Shown: piece by piece, positions 12,895 through 13,171 of the stretch | Numbering within the stretch: the first letter of the stretch is position 1 | Layout of the letters: the number at the start of each line of letters is the position of its first letter | Assembly: GCA_031278145.1 (NCBI GenBank) | Contig: JAITLA010000195.1 | Location: forward strand, 1-13,171 | Origin: Eubacteriales Family XIII. Incertae Sedis bacterium | Lineage (GTDB): Bacteria > Bacillota_A > Clostridia > Peptostreptococcales > Anaerovoracaceae | Direction: 5' to 3' | Length of the DNA stretch: 13,171 nucleotides | Notes under the pieces: model-generated | What the model saw: only the letters and a program-made list of their open reading frames with translations | Databases searched by the model: none | What the model was told of the DNA's origin: nothing | Position numbers and translations under genes: made by a program

Positions 12895-13149
12895 ATGACG
12901 AGAAAACCAAGAAAAGAAAGCGGCACGGGCGTTTATCACGTGATGATGCGCGGAATCAACCGGCGGAACATCTTCGAGGAAAAATCCGATTGCGCACGGT
13001 TTCTCGAAACACCGGCCGAATGCGACACAAAAGAACCGTCCCCCTGTGTTTTGAAAAATTTTGAAAAAGCATGGATTCGAGGAAATGTCAAAAAAGAAGT
13101 GAGCAGAATTGATGCAGATGGAAATGTCACAAGAAAAATGTTGCCGTAG
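12895..13149 (+). pseudogene. Truncated REP-associated tyrosine transposase (Y1_Tnp N-terminus)
   Basis: The frame opens with MTRKPRKESGTGVYHVMMRGINRRNIFEEKSDCARFLE, the conserved N-terminus of RAYT/Y1 transposases (first beta-strand YHV..RG.NR..IF). Homology stops near residue 40. The frame then translates the right-end repeat as CDTKEPSPC and continues through AT-rich sequence (FEKAWIRGNVKKEVSRIDADGNVTRKMLP) to a TAG. The HUH metal-binding motif and catalytic tyrosine are missing, so it cannot act as a transposase. The last 30 residues are not RAYT and I do not recognise them; they may be the tail of another small gene joined by chance. There is no ribosome binding site before the ATG. Lower GC than the neighbouring genes indicates foreign origin. 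Confidence 0.7.
13049..13068 (+). repeat. Tandem 10-bp AT-rich repeat TTTTGAAAAA
   Basis: TTTTGAAAAA is repeated twice exactly, starting at the outer edge of the right inverted repeat. It might mark the insertion site or slippage; no target duplication can be shown. Confidence 0.5.
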
Positions 13150-13171
13150 GAGGAATAAGTTTTATGCGCGA
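13147..13171 (+). promoter_or_regulatory. Ribosome binding site and start of a gene cut by the right edge
   Basis: TAGGAGGA (13147-13154) lies nine bases before ATG at 13164, followed by only CGC and two bases. The TAG that ends the preceding open frame is part of the ribosome binding site, as in coupled gene pairs. Nothing can be said about the product. Confidence 0.45.

Larger units (their letters stand above)
12798..13050 (+). mobile_element. Internally deleted RAYT (Y1 transposase) element, MITE-like
   Basis: The left end carries AACACAA (12798-12804) pairing with TTGTGTT (12819-12825) around GGGGACGGTTCTT. The right end (13025-13050) contains the inverted copy: 19 bases, ACACAAAAGAACCGTCCCC, are the exact reverse complement of the left end. 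Between them are a second, diverged left repeat, a promoter and the first ~40 codons of a Y1/REP-associated transposase. A complete element would encode some 200 or more residues including the HUH motif and catalytic tyrosine; here the coding part jumps straight to the right end. This end sequence is familiar from clostridial genomes next to RAYT genes. The outer limits are inferred from the repeats. Confidence 0.75.

Noticed and set aside
11924..12910. Minus-strand frame of 328 codons opposite the NFACT gene
   Set aside because: Antisense to the conserved NFACT-R domain, with its start inside the RAYT element; codon-bias artefact.
1..13171. CRISPR array, tRNA/rRNA genes, defence islands or biosynthetic clusters
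   Set aside because: No regularly spaced repeats, no tRNA-like cloverleaf or rRNA core sequence, and no recognisable defence or biosynthetic proteins were seen by reading both strands.

Overview
The window looks like chromosome from a GC-rich member of the Bacillota, probably class Clostridia. Four things point that way: a gatC-gatA-gatB order, a yicC-gmk-rpoZ cluster, an RqcH-type NFACT gene divergent from yicC, and a right-end element carrying ACACAAAAGAACCGTCCCC-type inverted repeats with a Y1 (RAYT) transposase remnant. The taxon is an inference. Coding is dense, codon usage is strongly GC-biased, and the minus strand carries everything up to about 10.87 kb.

Reading the minus strand in its own direction (high to low coordinates), the first unit is yicC, then gmk overlapping rpoZ, then a stand-alone LytTR DNA-binding protein. 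This is the conserved RNA/nucleotide/RNA-polymerase cluster, with the LytTR gene in a position where coaBC and priA are often found. Next comes a small XRE-family regulator with its own extended -10 promoter, two adjacent palindromes just upstream, and a strong intrinsic terminator. Below the terminator a new promoter drives a PHP-domain phosphoesterase (YciV/RNase AM type), argB, argD and a PutP-type sodium/proline symporter. The last minus-strand unit is gatCAB, the Asp/Glu-tRNA amidotransferase. It has its own promoter, whose spacer is an uninterrupted CG alternation; gatB runs off the left edge.

On the plus strand, the rqcH/fbpA-like NFACT gene diverges from yicC across a 143-bp AT-rich bidirectional promoter region that contains a perfect 16-bp palindrome. 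Downstream of it lies a roughly 250-bp element. It has two tandem left-end repeats, a consensus promoter, the first ~40 codons of a RAYT transposase, and then directly an inverted copy of the end repeat. It reads as an internally deleted, MITE-like derivative. A strong ribosome binding site and an ATG at the extreme right edge suggest another gene begins there.

Most of the window is housekeeping. No clear new defence, CRISPR or biosynthetic system is visible. The parts most worth a second look are the RAYT deletion derivative, the LytTR/XRE regulatory interval with its palindromes and direct repeats, and the unusual promoter architecture shared by the gat and yicC promoters.
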